5,501 bases of DNA from an uncultured Bacteroidales bacterium (GTDB taxonomy: Bacteria > Bacteroidota > Bacteroidia > Bacteroidales > Muribaculaceae), in NCBI GenBank assembly GCA_945828175.1, contig CALZQD010000129.1, positions 1-5,501 of the forward strand, in the 5' to 3' direction. The notes beneath the pieces were generated by a model. That model saw only the letters and a list, made by a program, of their open reading frames with translations, searched no databases and was not told the DNA's origin. Below, piece by piece: positions 5,397 through 5,501 of this stretch. The position numbers and the translations under genes are program-made. The first letter of the stretch is position 1. Every line of letters starts with the position of its first letter.

Positions 5397-5501
5397 TAAT
5401 CCGGCTGAATCTACGCAAACATGCCGCTTTATACCCTTGATTTTCTGACTTATGGGTCAAAACGGGTGCTGAAAAGGCACAAAAATCATAAAACGCCACG
5501 C

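Larger units (their letters stand above)
5116..5501. other. AT-rich, hairpin-rich region without a supported gene
   Basis: No coding sequence here is convincing: the only longer ORF (5134-5343, minus, 69 codons) is rich in Cys, Trp, His and Tyr and resembles no family I know. Composition shifts from GC-rich to AT-rich. Visible structures are a GAGCCT direct repeat (5118-5123 and 5138-5143), a long imperfect hairpin (5196-5240), a TAnnTTTG box on the minus strand (5274-5267), a perfect seven-base stem ATGCTTT/AAAGCAT (5319-5325 and 5330-5336), an imperfect direct repeat (5344-5396) and a GTGC/GCAC stem (5466-5480). It could be a relic of a mobile element, a non-coding RNA locus or a promoter region for a gene beyond the window; the sequence alone does not decide. 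Confidence 0.5.

Noticed and set aside
5466..5480. GTGC/GCAC stem followed by A-rich sequence considered as a terminator
   Set aside because: The stem is only four to five base pairs and lacks a T tract on the plus strand; no gene on either strand ends beside it.

Overview
The window looks like the end of a metagenomic or draft-genome contig from a member of the Bacteroidales. Its GC-rich coding style and gut-type gene content make Muribaculaceae or a close relative my best guess, but this is inference from protein style only. Support for Bacteroidota comes from -7 promoter boxes of the TAnnTTTG type, the absence of clear Shine-Dalgarno sequences with A/T-rich start contexts instead, and a decayed C-terminal tail of the kind found on secreted Bacteroidales proteins. 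The first 46 bases are not biological: they are an untrimmed Illumina Nextera adapter with its index.

Layout. (1) 1-46: adapter. (2) 47-1177, minus strand: panC followed by panD with one base between them, two steps of pantothenate (vitamin B5) synthesis. panD loses its C-terminus at the library fragment end. (3) 1178-1302: a compact divergent control region with a Bacteroidota-type promoter on each strand. (4) 1303-3438, plus strand: a 711-residue exported protein with an N-terminal Rossmann-like (GATase/ThuA-like) domain and a large helical region resembling the (alpha/alpha)6 six-hairpin glycosidase fold; its substrate is unknown. (5) 3439-4881, plus strand: a second promoter box, prmA (ribosomal protein L11 methyltransferase), and one base later a small eight-strand outer-membrane beta-barrel protein. 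(6) 4882-4950: a hairpin built of TAGCTA-like repeats, probably the operon terminator, then a smaller stem. (7) 4958-5115: a frameshifted remnant of the C-terminal sorting tail of a lost secreted protein. (8) 5116-5501: an AT-rich, non-coding, hairpin-rich stretch with a possible minus-strand promoter and a short imperfect direct repeat.

How the parts relate. PanC joins pantoate to beta-alanine, and PanD makes that beta-alanine from aspartate, so the tight panC-panD order is functional. The exported helical protein probably acts in the periplasm or at the surface on a carbohydrate, but no SusC/SusD pair is in view. PrmA and the barrel protein share a transcript by position only; no functional link is evident. 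I found no convincing new multi-gene system. The least explained parts are the orphan exported enzyme-like protein and the structured, remnant-bearing tail after 4881.
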